From Luidia sarsii (Eukaryota > Echinodermata > Asteroidea > Paxillosida > Luidiidae): a DNA stretch of 64,000 nt. Positions 40,246 to 50,177 of this stretch are shown here, piece by piece. The notes beneath the pieces were generated by a model, which saw only the letters and a program-made list of their open reading frames with translations, was not told the origin of the DNA and did not search any database. The translations under genes and the position numbers were made by a program. The DNA is taken from the NCBI GenBank assembly GCA_949987565.1, contig OX465110.1:7680018-7744017 (forward strand). The letters run 5' to 3'. Positions within the stretch are counted from its first letter, which is position 1. Every line of letters begins with the position of its first letter.

Positions 40246-43200
40246 TTGGCCTCCAGTGAGGCCTTGGAAAAGGCAATCGACCAGAATCAAGAAATCTCAA
40301 ATCGGACATTTGATGATGAAATTATAATCATGCAAAGAGAACTTACTTCCATCAGCGAGGAAACTTGTGTTGTATGGGCAGTAGAACATTACAGTCGGCG
40401 GAGAGAATCTGGAAAGAAAAACAGACTTTGCAAGTTATATCTTCTTCAATATTGTTATGATGGAGCTAAAACTTGGCCTCCAGTGAGGCCTTGGAAAAGG
40501 CAATAGACCAGGATCAAGAAATATCAAATCGGACATTTGATGATGAAATTATAGTCATGCAAAGAGAACTTACTTCCATCAGCGAGGCAACTTGTGTTGT
40601 ATGGGCAGTAGCACATTACAGTCGGAGGAGAGAATCTGGAAAGAAAAACAGACTTTGCAAGTTAATATCTCCTTCAATATTGTTATGATGGAGCTAAAAC
40701 TTGGCCTCCAGTGAGGCCTTGGAACAGGCAATCGACCAGGATCAAGAAATCTCAAATCGGACATTTGATGATGAAATTATAGTCATGCAAAGAGAACTTA
40801 CTTCCATCAGCGAGGAAACTTGTGTTGTATGGGCAGTAGCACATTACAGTCGGCGGAGAGATCCTTGAAAGAAAAACAGACTTTGCGAGTTAATATCTCC
40901 TTTAATATTGTTATGATGGAGCTAAAACTTGGCCTCCAGTGAGGCCTTGGAAACGGCAATCGACCAGTATCAAGAAATCTCAAATCGGACATTTGATGAT
41001 GAAATTATAGTCATGCAAAGAGAACTTACTTCCATCAGCGAGGCAACTTGTGTTGTATGGGCAGTAGCACATTACAGTCGGCGGAGAGAATCTGGAAAGA
41101 AAAACAGACTTTGCAAGTTAATATCTCCTTCAATATTGTTATGATGGAGCTAAAACTTGGCCTCCAGTGAGGCCTTGGAAAAGGCAATCGACCAGGATCA
41201 AGAAATCTCAAATCGGACATTTGATGATGAAATTATAGTCATGCAAAAATAACTTACTTCTATCAGCGAGGCAACTTGTGTTGTATGGGCAGTAGCACAT
41301 TACAGTCGGAGGAGAGAATCTGGAAAGAAAAACAGACTTTGCAAGTTAATATCTCCTTCAATATTGTTATGATGGAGCTAAAACTTGGCCTCCAGTGAGG
41401 CCTTGGAAAAGGCAATCGACCAGGATCAAGAAATCTCAAATCGGACATTTGATGATGAAATTATAGTCATGCAAAGAGAACTTACTTCCATCAGCGAGGA
41501 AACTTGTGTTGTATGGGCAGTAGCACATTACAGTCGGCGGAGAGATCCTTGAAAGAAAAACAGACTTTGCAAGTTAATATCTCCTTCAATATTGTTATGA
41601 TGGAGCTAAAACTTGGCCTCCAGTGAGGCCTTGGAAAAGGCAATCGACCAGGATCAAGAAATCTCAAATCGGACATTTGATGATGAAATTATAGTCATGC
41701 AAAGAGAACTTACTTCCGTCAGCGAGGAAACTTGTGTTGTATGAGCAGTAGCACATTACAGTCGGCGGAGAGATCCTTGAAAGAAAAACAGACTTTGCGA
41801 GTTAATATCTCCTTCAATATTGTTATGATGGAGCTAAAACTTGGCCTCCAGTGAGGCCTTGGAAACGGCAATCGACCAGTATCAAGAAATCTCAAATCGG
41901 ACATTTGATGATGAAATTATAGTCATGCAAAGAGAACTTACTTCCATCAGCGAGGCAACTTGTGTTGTATGGGCAGTAGCACATTACAGTCGGCGGAGAG
42001 AATCTGGAAAGAAAAACAGACTTTGCAAGTTAATATCTCCTTCAATATTGTTATGATGGAGCTAAAACTTGGCCTCCAGTGAGGCCTTGGAAAAGGCAAT
42101 CGACCAGGATCAAGAAATATCAAATCGGACATTTGATGATGAAATTATAGTCATGCAAAGAGAACTTACTTCCATCAGCGAGGCAACTTGTGTTGTATGG
42201 GCAGTAGCACATTACAGTCGGAGGAGAGAATCTGGAAAGAAAAACAGACTTTGCAAGTTAATATCTCCTTCAATAATGTTATGATGGAGCTAAAACTTGG
42301 CCTCCAGTGAGGCCTTGGAAACGGCAATCGACCAGTATCAAGAAATCTCAAATCGGACATTTGATGATGAAATTATAGTCATGCAAAGAGAACTTACTTC
42401 CATCAGCGAGGCAACTTGTGTTGTATGGGCAGTAGAACATTACAGTCGGCGGAGAGAATCTGGAAAGAAAAACAGACTTTGCAAGTTAATATCTCCTTCA
42501 ATATTGTTATGATGGAGCTAAAACTTGGCCTCCAGTGAGGCCTTGGAAAAGGCAATCGACCAGGATCAAGAAATATCAAATCGGACATTTGATGATGAAA
42601 TTATAGTCATGCAAAGAGAACTTACTTCCATCAGCGAGGCAACTTGTGTTGTATGGGCAGTAGCACATTACAGTCGGAGGAGAGAATCTGGAAAGAAAAA
42701 CAGACTTTGCAAGTTAATATCTCCTTCAATATTGTTATGATGGAGCTAAAACTTGGCCTCCAGTGAGGCCTTGGAAACGGCAATCGACCAGGATCAAGAA
42801 ATCTCAAATCGGACATTTGATGATGAAATTATAGTCATGCAAAGAGAACTTACTTCCATCAGCGAGGAAACTTGTGTTGTATGGGCAGTAGCACATTACA
42901 GTCGGCGGAGAGATCCTTGAAAGAAAAACAGACTTTGCGAGTTAATATCTCCTTTAATATTGTTATGATGGAGCTAAAACTTGGCCTCCAGTGAGGCCTT
43001 GGAAAAGGCAATCGACCAGAATCAAGAAATCTCAAATCGGACATTTGATGATGAAATTATAATCATGCAAAGAGAACTTACTTCCATCAGCGAGGCAACT
43101 TGTGTTGTATGGGCAGTAGAACATTACAGTCGGCGGAGAGAATCTGGAAAGAAAAACAGACTTTGCAAGTTATATCTTCTTCAATATTGTTATGATGGAG

Positions 43201-43435
43201 CTGAAACTTGGCCTCCAGTGAGGCCTTGGAAAAGGCAATCGACCAGTATCAAGAAATCTCAAATCGGACATTTGATGATGAAATTATAGTCATGCAAAGA
43301 GAACTTACTTCCATCAGCGAGGCAACTTGTGTTGTATGGGCAGTAGCACATTACAGTCGGAGGAGAGAATCTGGAAAGAAAAACAGACTTTGCGAGTTAA
43401 TATCTCCTTCAATATTGTTATGATGGAGCTAAAAC

Positions 43436-43662
43436 TTGGCCTCCAGTGAGGCCTTGGAAAAGGCAATCGACCAGGATCAAGAAATATCAAATCGGACATT
43501 TGATGATGAAATTATAGTCATGCAAAGAGAACTTACTTCCATCAGCGAGGCAACTTGTGTTGTATGGGCAGTAGAACATTACAGTCGGCGGAGAGAATCT
43601 GGAAAGAAAAACAGACTTTGCAAGTTATATCTTCTTCAATATTGTTATGATGGAGCTGAAAC
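43436..43662. repeat. Frameshift monomer class (AAGTTATATCTTCTTC, 227 bp)
   Basis: One base is missing (AGTTATATC for AGTTAATATC) and CTCC reads CTTC. The class is usually linked to AGTAGAACATT and followed by GAGCTGAAAC instead of GAGCTAAAAC. Copies start near 40246, 42981, 43436, 45258, 46169, 47536, 48903, 50498, 53232, 57332 and 58698, with a hybrid near 60520; none lies left of 40 kb. The deletion shifts the plus-strand frame past the usual TGA and TAA stops, so an ORF runs through the junction into the next monomer. Confidence 0.85.
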
Positions 43663-43744
43663 TTGGCCTCCAGTGAGGCCTTGGAAAAGGCAATCGACCA
43701 GTATCAAGAAATCTCAAATCGGACATTTGATGATGAAATTATAG
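43520..43744 (+). other. 74-codon ORF across a monomer junction in the frameshift class; probably not a gene
   Basis: From ATG at 43520 the frame reads MQRELTSISEATCVVWAVEH, continues through the shifted end of the monomer (YLLQYCYDGAETWPPVRP) and stops after LMMKL in the next monomer. Nine frameshift monomers give the full form and two (40246, 46169) stop about 28 codons earlier at GCAATAGACC. It is the longest ATG-started plus-strand ORF type in the window. I recognise no domain. The composition is what random translation of the satellite would give, and the ORF depends on a single-base deletion, so coding is unlikely. Linked GAGCTGAAAC variation (A to E in this frame) is the only hint of frame-related change. 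Confidence 0.25.
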
Positions 43745-43768
43745 TCATGCAAAGAGAACTTACTTCCA

Positions 43769-43954
43769 TCAGCGAGGCAACTTGTGTTGTATGGGCAGTA
43801 GCACATTACAGTCGGAGGAGAGAATCTGGAAAGAAAAACAGACTTTGCAAGTTAATATCTCCTTCAATATTGTTATGATGGAGCTAAAACTTGGCCTCCA
43901 GTGAGGCCTTGGAAAAGGCAATCGACCAGGATCAAGAAATCTCAAATCGGACAT
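43769..43954 (-). other. Recurring 61-codon minus-strand ORF (one copy shown); coding status unknown
   Basis: Starting at a true ATG (complement of CGGACAT), the frame reads MSDLRFLDPGRLPFPRPHWR, then a stretch rich in I, L and F, then CKVCFSFQILSSDCNVLLPI and ends QHKLPR before TGA. Roughly 250 of 280 monomers keep it intact at 61 codons. Variants such as PFNLPSFRF (from the alternative junction), CFSFKDLSADC and DPSRLTF change residues without stops. It is lost in the CGGAAATTTG subtype (no ATG) and in the frameshift class, and is extended to 79 codons where one A is deleted from the AAAAAC run. I see no known domain, signal peptide or clear membrane segment. With a repeat so homogeneous, a conserved ORF may be passive. 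Confidence 0.25.
43893..43908. repeat. Hairpin-forming monomer junction, GGCCTC-CAGT-GAGGCC (representative)
   Basis: Positions 3-18 of the common monomer form a perfect 6-bp inverted repeat around a 4-base loop, ending within the 6-bp palindrome AGGCCT. Loop variants CAGC and TAGT occur, and the stem is kept in almost all common-type monomers, including every full junction right of 38.2 kb except GCCTCCAGGGAGGCC near 47090. The first stem base is lost where CTTGGCC becomes CTTTGCC (for example near 1040 and 3550). Many satellites carry short dyads that have been proposed to help recombination or protein binding; that role here is only inference. Confidence 0.7.
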
Positions 43955-43974
43955 TTGATGATGAAATTATAGTC

Positions 43975-44106
43975 ATGCAAAGAGAACTTACTTCCATCAG
44001 CGAGGAAACTTGTGTTGTATGGGCAGTAGCACATTACAGTCGGAGGAGAGAATCTGGAAAGAAAAACAGACTTTGCAAGTTAATATCTCCTTCAATATTG
44101 TTATGA
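43975..44106 (+). other. 43-codon plus-strand ATG ORF in each monomer; probably not coding
   Basis: The only in-frame ATG of the main plus-strand frame is in GTCATGCAAAG, giving MQRELTSISE and ending KLISPSILL before TGA. Longer plus-strand readings of 63-71 codons need a TTG start in TTGGCCTCC and are not credible in a eukaryotic repeat. Conserved stops (TGA, then TAA four codons later) interrupt the frame at every junction, so there is no polyprotein even though 228 is a multiple of three. Many copies right of 36 kb are further broken by TGA (CTTGAAAG, GTATGAGC), TAG (GGATAG) or TAA (AAATAAC). Confidence 0.2.
43992..44053 (-). other. Candidate 62-nt exon bounded by splice signals, repeated in each monomer (one copy shown)
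   Basis: Read on the minus strand, the 62 bases are preceded by CTGTTTTTCTTTCCAG, a textbook polypyrimidine tract and AG (complement of 44054-44069), with TATTAAC (complement of 44079-44085) about 27 bases upstream of the AG as a branch-like site. They are followed by GTAAGT (complement of 43986-43991), the best match to U1 snRNA. The next acceptor is 166 bases further on, in the neighbouring monomer. Donor variants seen include GGAGGTAAGT and GGCGGTAAGT, which keep or improve the site. The exon is open in only one of three frames, and 62 is not a multiple of three, so joining neighbouring exons would break the frame. Use in vivo is untested. Confidence 0.35.
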
Positions 44107-47100
44107 TGGAGCTAAAACTTGGCCTCCAGTGAGGCCTTGGAAAAGTCAATCGACTAGGATCAAGAAATCTCAAATCGGACATTTGATGATGAAATTATAG
44201 TCATTCAAAGAGAACTTACTTCCATCAGCGAGGAAACTTGTGTTGTATGGGCAGTAGCACATTACAGTCGGCGGAGAAATCATTGAAAGAAAAACAGACT
44301 TTGCGAGTTAATATCTCCTTTAATATTGTTATGATGGAGCTAAAACTTGGCCTCCAGTGAGGCCTTGGAAACGGCAATCGACCAGTATCAAGAAATCTCA
44401 AATCGGACATTTGATGATGAAATTATAGTCATGCAAAGAGAACTTACTTCCATCAGGGAGGCAACTTGTGTTGTATGGGCAGTAGCACATTACAGTCGGA
44501 GGAGAGAATCTGGAAAGAAAAACAGACTTTGCAAGTTAATATCTCCTTCAATAATGTTATGATGGAGGTAAAACTTGGCCTCCAGCGAGGCCTTGGAAAA
44601 GGCAATCGACCAGGATCAAGAAATCTCAAATCGGACATTTGATGATGAAATTATAGTCATGCAAAGAGAACTTACTTCCATCAGCGAGGCAACTTGTGTT
44701 GTATGGGCAGTAGCACATTACAGTCGGAGGAGAGAATCTGGAAAGAAAAACAGACTTTGCGAGTTAATATCTCCTTCAATATTGTTATGATGGAGCTAAA
44801 ACTTGGCCTCCAGTGAGGCCTTGGAAAAGGCAATCGACCAGGATCAAGAAATATCAAATCGGACATTTGATGATGAAATTATAGTCATGCAAAGAGAACT
44901 TACTTCCATCAGCGAGGCAACTTGTGTTGTATGGGCAGTAGCACATTACAGTCGGAGAAGAGAATCTGGAAAGAAAACAGACTTTGCAAGTTAATATCTC
45001 CTTCAATATTGTTATGATGGAGCTAAAACTTGGCCTCCAGTGAGGCCTTGGAAAAGGCAATCGACCAGGATCAAGAAATCTCAAATCGGACATTTGATGA
45101 TGAAATTATAGTCATGCAAAGAGAACTTACTTCCATCAGCGAGGAAACTTGTGTTGTATGGGCAGTAGCACATTACAGTCGGCGGAGAGATCCTTGAAAG
45201 AAAAACAGACTTTGCGAGTTAATATCTCCTTTAATATTGTTATGATGGAGCTAAAACTTGGCCTCCAGTGAGGCCTTGGAAAAGGCAATCGACCAGAATC
45301 AAGAAATCTCAAATCGGACATTTGATGATGAAATTATAATCATGCAAAGAGAACTTACTTCCATTAGCGAGGCAACTTGTGTTGTATGGGCAGTAGAACA
45401 TTACAGTCGGCGGAGAGAATCTGGAAAGAAAAACAGACTTTGCAAGTTATATCTTCTTCAATATTGTTATGATGGAGCTGAAACTTGGCCTCCAGTGAGG
45501 CCTTGGAAAAGGCAATCGACCAGTATCAAGAAATCTCAAATCGGACATTTGATGATGAAATTATAGTCATGCAAAGAGAACTTACTTCCATCAGCGAGGC
45601 AACTTGTGTTGTATGGGCAGTAGCACATTACAGTCGGAGGAGAGAATCTGGAAAGAAAAACAGACTTTGCGAGTTAATATCTCCTTCAATATTGTTATGA
45701 TGGAGCTAAAACTTGGCCTCCAGTGAGGCCTTGGAAAAGGCAATCGACCAGGATCAAGAAATATCAAATCGGACATTTGATGATGAAATTATAGTCATGC
45801 AAAGAGAACTTACTTCCATCAGCGAGGCAACTTGTGTTGTATGGGCAGTAGCACATTACAGTCGGAGGAGAGAATCTGGAAAGAAAAACAGACTTTGCAA
45901 GTTAATATCTCCTTCAATAATGTTATGATGGAGCTAAAACTTGGCCTCCAGCGAGGCCTTGGAAAAGGCAATCGACCAGGATCAAGAAATCTCAAATCGG
46001 ACATTTGATGATGAAATTATAGTCATGCAAAGAGAACTTACTTCCATCAGCGAGGCAACTTGTGTTGTATGGGCAGTAGCACATTACAGTTGGAGAAGAG
46101 AATCTGGAAAGAAAAACAGACTTTGCAAGTTAATATCTCCTTCAATATTGTTATGATGGAGCTAAAACTTGGCCTCCAGTGAGGCCTTGGAAAAGGCAAT
46201 CGAACAGGATCAAGAAATCTCAAATCGGACATTTGATGATGAAATTATAATCATGCAAAGAGAACTTACTTCCATCAGCGAGGAAACTTGTGTTGTATGG
46301 GCAGTAGAACATTACAGTCGGCGGAGAGAATCTGGAAAGAAAAACAGACTTTGCAAGTTATATCTTCTTCAATATTGTTATGATGGAGCTAAAACTTGGC
46401 CTCCAGTGAGGCCTTGGAAAAGGCAATAGACCAGGATCAAGAAATCTCAAATCGGACATTTGATGATGAAATTATAGTCATGCAAAGAGAACTTACTTCC
46501 ATCAGCGAGGCAACTTGTGTTGTATGGGCAGTAGCACATTACAGTCGGAGGAGAGAATCTGGAAAGAAAAACAGACTTTGCGAGTTAATATCTCCTTCAA
46601 TATTATTATGATGGAGCTAAAACTTGGCCTCCAGTGAGGCCTTGGAAAAGGCAATCGACCAGGATCAAGAAATATCAAATCGGACATTTGATGATGAAAT
46701 TATAGTCATGCAAAGAGAACTTACTTCCATCAGCGAGGAAACTTGTGTTGTATGGGCAGTAGCATATTACAGTCGGCGGAGAGATCCTTGAAAGAAAAAC
46801 AGACTTTGCGAGTTAATATCTCCTTTAATATTGTTATGATGGAGCTAAAACTTGGCCTCCAGTGAGGCCTTGGAAACGGCAATCGACCAGTATCAAGAAA
46901 TCTCAAATCGGACATTTGATGATGAAATTATAGTCATGCAAAGAGAACTTACTTCCATCAGCGAGGCAACTTGTGTTGTATGGGCAGTAGCACATTACAG
47001 TCGGAGAAGAGAATCTGGAAAGAAAAACAGACTTTGCAAGTTAATATCTCCTTCAATATTGTTATGATGGAGCTAAAACTTGGCCTCCAGGGAGGCCTTG

Positions 47101-47609
47101 GAAAAGGCAATCGACCAGAATCAAGAAATCTCAAATCGGACATTTGATGATGAAATTATAGTCATGCAAAGAGAACTTACTTCCATCAGCGAGGAAACTT
47201 GTGTTGTATGAGCAGTAGCACATTACAGTCGGCGGAGAGATCCTTGAAAGAAAAACAGACTTTGCGAGTTAATATCTCCTTCAATATTGTTATGATGGAG
47301 CTAAAACTTGGCCTCCAGTGAGGCCTTGGAAACGGCAATCGACCAGTATCAAGAAATCTCAAATCGGACATTTGATGATGAAATTATAGTCATGCAAAGA
47401 GAACTTACTTCCATCAGGGAGGCAACTTGTGTTGTATGGGCAGTAGCACATTACAGTCGGAGGAGAGAATCTGGAAAGAAAAACAGACTTTGCAAGTTAA
47501 TATCTCCTTCAATAATGTTATGATGGAGCTAAAACTTGGCCTCCAGCGAGGCCTTGGAAAAGGCAATCGACCAGGATCAAGAAATCTCAAATCGGACATT
47601 TGATGATGA

Positions 47610-50177
47610 AATTATAGTCATGCAAAGAGAACTTACTTCCATCAGCGAGGCAACTTGTGTTGTATGGGCAGTAGAACATTACAGTCGGCGGAGAGAATCT
47701 GGAAAGAAAAACAGACTTTGCAAGTTATATCTTCTTCAATATTGTTATGATGGAGCTGAAACTTGGCCTCCAGTGAGGCCTTGGAAAAGGCAATCGACCA
47801 GTATCAAGAAATCTCAAATCGGACATTTGATGATGAAATTATAGTCATGCAAAGAGAACTTACTTCCATCAGCGAGGCAACTTGTGTTGTATGGGCAGTA
47901 GCACATTACAGTCGGAGGAGAGAATCTGGAAAGAAAAACAGACTTTGCGAGTTAATATCTCCTTCAATATTGTTATGATGGAGCTAAAACTTGGCCTCCA
48001 GTGAGGCCTTGGAAAAGGCAATCGACCAGGATCAAGAAATATCAAATCGGACATTTGATGATGAAATTATAGTCATGCAAAGAGAACTTACTTCCATCAG
48101 CGAGGCAACTTGTGTTGTATGGGCAGTAGCACATTACAGTCGGAGGAGAGAATCTGGAAAGAAAAACAGACTTTGCAAGTTAATATCTCCTTCAATAATG
48201 TTATGATGGAGCTAAAACTTGGCCTCCAGCGAGGCCTTGGAAAAGGCAATCGACCAGGATCAAGAAATCTCAAATCGGACATTTGATGATGAAATTATAG
48301 TCATGCAAAGAGAACTTACTTCCATCAGCGAGGCAACTTGTGTTGTATGGGCAGTAGCACATTACAGTTGGAGAAGAGAATCTGGAAAGAAAAACAGACT
48401 TTGCAAGTTAATATCTCCTTCAATATTGTTATGATGGAGCTAAAACTTGGCCTCCAGTGAGGCCTTGGAAAAGGCAATCGAACAGGATCAAGAAATCTCA
48501 AATCGGACATTTGATGATGAAATTATAGTCATGCAAAGAGAACTTACTTCCATCAGCGAGGAAACTTGTGTTGTATGAGCAGTAGCACATTACAGTCGGC
48601 GGAGAGATCCTTGAAAGAAAAACAGACTTTGCGAGTTAATATCTCCTTCAATATTGTTATGATGGAGCTAAAACTTGGCCTCCAGTGAGGCCTTGGAAAC
48701 GGCAATCGACCAGTATCAAGAAATCTCAAATCGGACATTTGATGATGAAATTATAGTCATGCTAAGAGAACTTACTTCCATCAGCGAGGCAACTTGTGTT
48801 GTATGGGCAGTAGCACATTACAGTCGGCGGAGAGATCCTTGAAAGAAAAACAGACTTTGCGAGTTAATATCTCCTTCAATATTGTTATGATGGAGCTAAA
48901 ACTTGGCCTCCAGTGAGGCCTTGGAAAAGACAATCGACCAGAATCAAGAAATCTCAAATCGGACATTTGATGATGAAATTATAATCATGCAAAGAGAACT
49001 TACTTCCATCAGCGAGGCAACTTGTGTTGTATGGGCAGTAGAACATTACAGTCGGCGGAGAGAATCTGGAAAGAAAAACAGACTTTGCAAGTTATATCTT
49101 CTTCAATATTGTTATGATGGAGCTGAAACTTGGCCTCCAGTGAGGCCTTGGAAAAGGCAATCGACCAGTATCAAGAAATCTCAAATCGGACATTTGATGA
49201 TGAAATTATAGTCATGCAAAGAGAACTTACTTCCATCAGCGAGGCAACTTGTGTTGTATGGGCAGTAGCACATTACAGTCGGAGGAGAGAATCTGGAAAG
49301 AAAAACAGACTTTGCGAGTTAATATCTCCTTCAATATTGTTATGATGGAGCTAAAACTTGGCCTCCAGTGAGGCCTTGGAAAAGGCAATCGACCAGGATC
49401 AAGAAATATCAAATCGGACATTTGATGATGAAATTATAGTCATGCAAAGAGAACTTACTTCCATCAGCGAGGCAACTTGTGTTGTATGGGCAGTAGCACA
49501 TTACAGTCGGAGGAGAGAATCTGGAAAGAAAAACAGACTTTGCAAGTTAATATCTCCTTCAATAATGTTATGATGGAGCTAAAACTTGGCCTCCAGCGAG
49601 GCCTTGGAAAAGGCAATCGACCAGGATCAAGAAATCTCAAATCGGACATTTGATGATGAAATTATAGTCATGCAAAGAGAACTTACTTCCATCAGCGAGG
49701 CAACTTGTGTTGTATGGGCAGTAGCACATTACAGTTGGAGAAGAGAATCTGGAAAGAAAAACAGACTTTGCAAGTTAATATCTCCTTCAATATTGTTATG
49801 ATGGAGCTAAAACTTGGCCTCCAGTGAGGCCTTGGAAAAGGCAATCGAACAGGATCAAGAAATCTCAAATCGGACATTTGATGATGAAATTATAGTCATG
49901 CAAAGAGAACTTACTTCCATCAGCGAGGAAACTTGTGTTGTATGAGCAGTAGCACATTACAGTCGGCGGAGAGATCCTTGAAAGAAAAACAGACTTTGCG
50001 AGTTAATATCTCCTTCAATATTGTTATGATGGAGCTAAAACTTGGCCTCCAGTGAGGCCTTGGAAACGGCAATCGACCAGTATCAAGAAATCTCAAATCG
50101 GACATTTGATGATGAAATTATAGTCATGCTAAGAGAACTTACTTCCATCAGCGAGGCAACTTGTGTTGTATGGGCAG
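47610..50177. repeat. 6-mer higher-order repeat (1367 bp), two tandem copies
   Basis: About 1.2 kb from roughly 47610 to 48810 recurs at 48977 to 50177. Shared marks in order are AGTAGAACATT with AAGTTATATCTTC, GAGCTGAAAC, CAATAATGTT, CCAGCGAGGCC, ACAGTTGGAGAAG, GCAATCGAACAGG, GTATGAGCAG with GAGATCCTTGAAAG, and ATGCTAAGAG. The missing base per unit is the deletion in AAGTTATATC. The left and right ends both fall in long identical stretches, as expected for homologous unequal exchange. Confidence 0.85.

Larger units (their letters stand above)
43891..44118. repeat. Representative monomer, close to the array consensus
   Basis: This copy is offered as a reference for monomer coordinates 1-228, counted from TTGGCCTCCAGTGAGG. 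Landmarks: 3-18 hairpin-forming GGCCTC-CAGT-GAGGCC; 54-60 the sequence whose complement begins the minus-strand ORF with ATG; 85-87 the plus-strand ATG; 96-101 ACTTAC, which reads GTAAGT on the minus strand; 164-165 CT, which reads AG on the minus strand; 166-181 a purine run that is a pyrimidine tract on the minus strand; 189-195 GTTAATA, which reads TATTAAC on the minus strand; 209-222 the in-frame stop region (TGA then TAA) of the plus-strand frame. It carries the GAGGAAACTTG variant rather than the commoner GAGGCAACTTG. No internal sub-repeat of the 228-bp unit is obvious. Confidence 0.9.
42981..48810. repeat. 10-mer offset repeats (2277-2278 bp), partial
   Basis: Monomers at 42981 to about 43580 match 45258 to about 45857 at offset 2277 (10 x 228 minus 3), and monomers from 45485 to about 46230 match 47763 to about 48510 at offset 2278. 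Both sets include the frameshift-class monomer ending in AAGTTATATCTTCTTC followed by GAGCTGAAAC, then a CAGTATC monomer and a CAATAATG monomer. The matches are interrupted where a monomer of another class has been substituted, so this part of the array looks more shuffled than the regions on either side. Confidence 0.75.

Noticed and set aside
43950..43970. TATAAT on the minus strand (complement of ATTATA in GAAATTATAG) as a promoter element
   Set aside because: It is a six-base match in AT-rich sequence with no paired element or start-site evidence, and it is lost in ATAATCATG and ATAAAAATG monomers.
43986..44071. Spliced-leader RNA gene array on the minus strand
   Set aside because: The GTAAGT donor invites this, but the downstream sequence has no Sm-binding consensus (A, four to six T, then G), no clear three-stem SL RNA fold could be drawn, and the exon does not match a leader I know.
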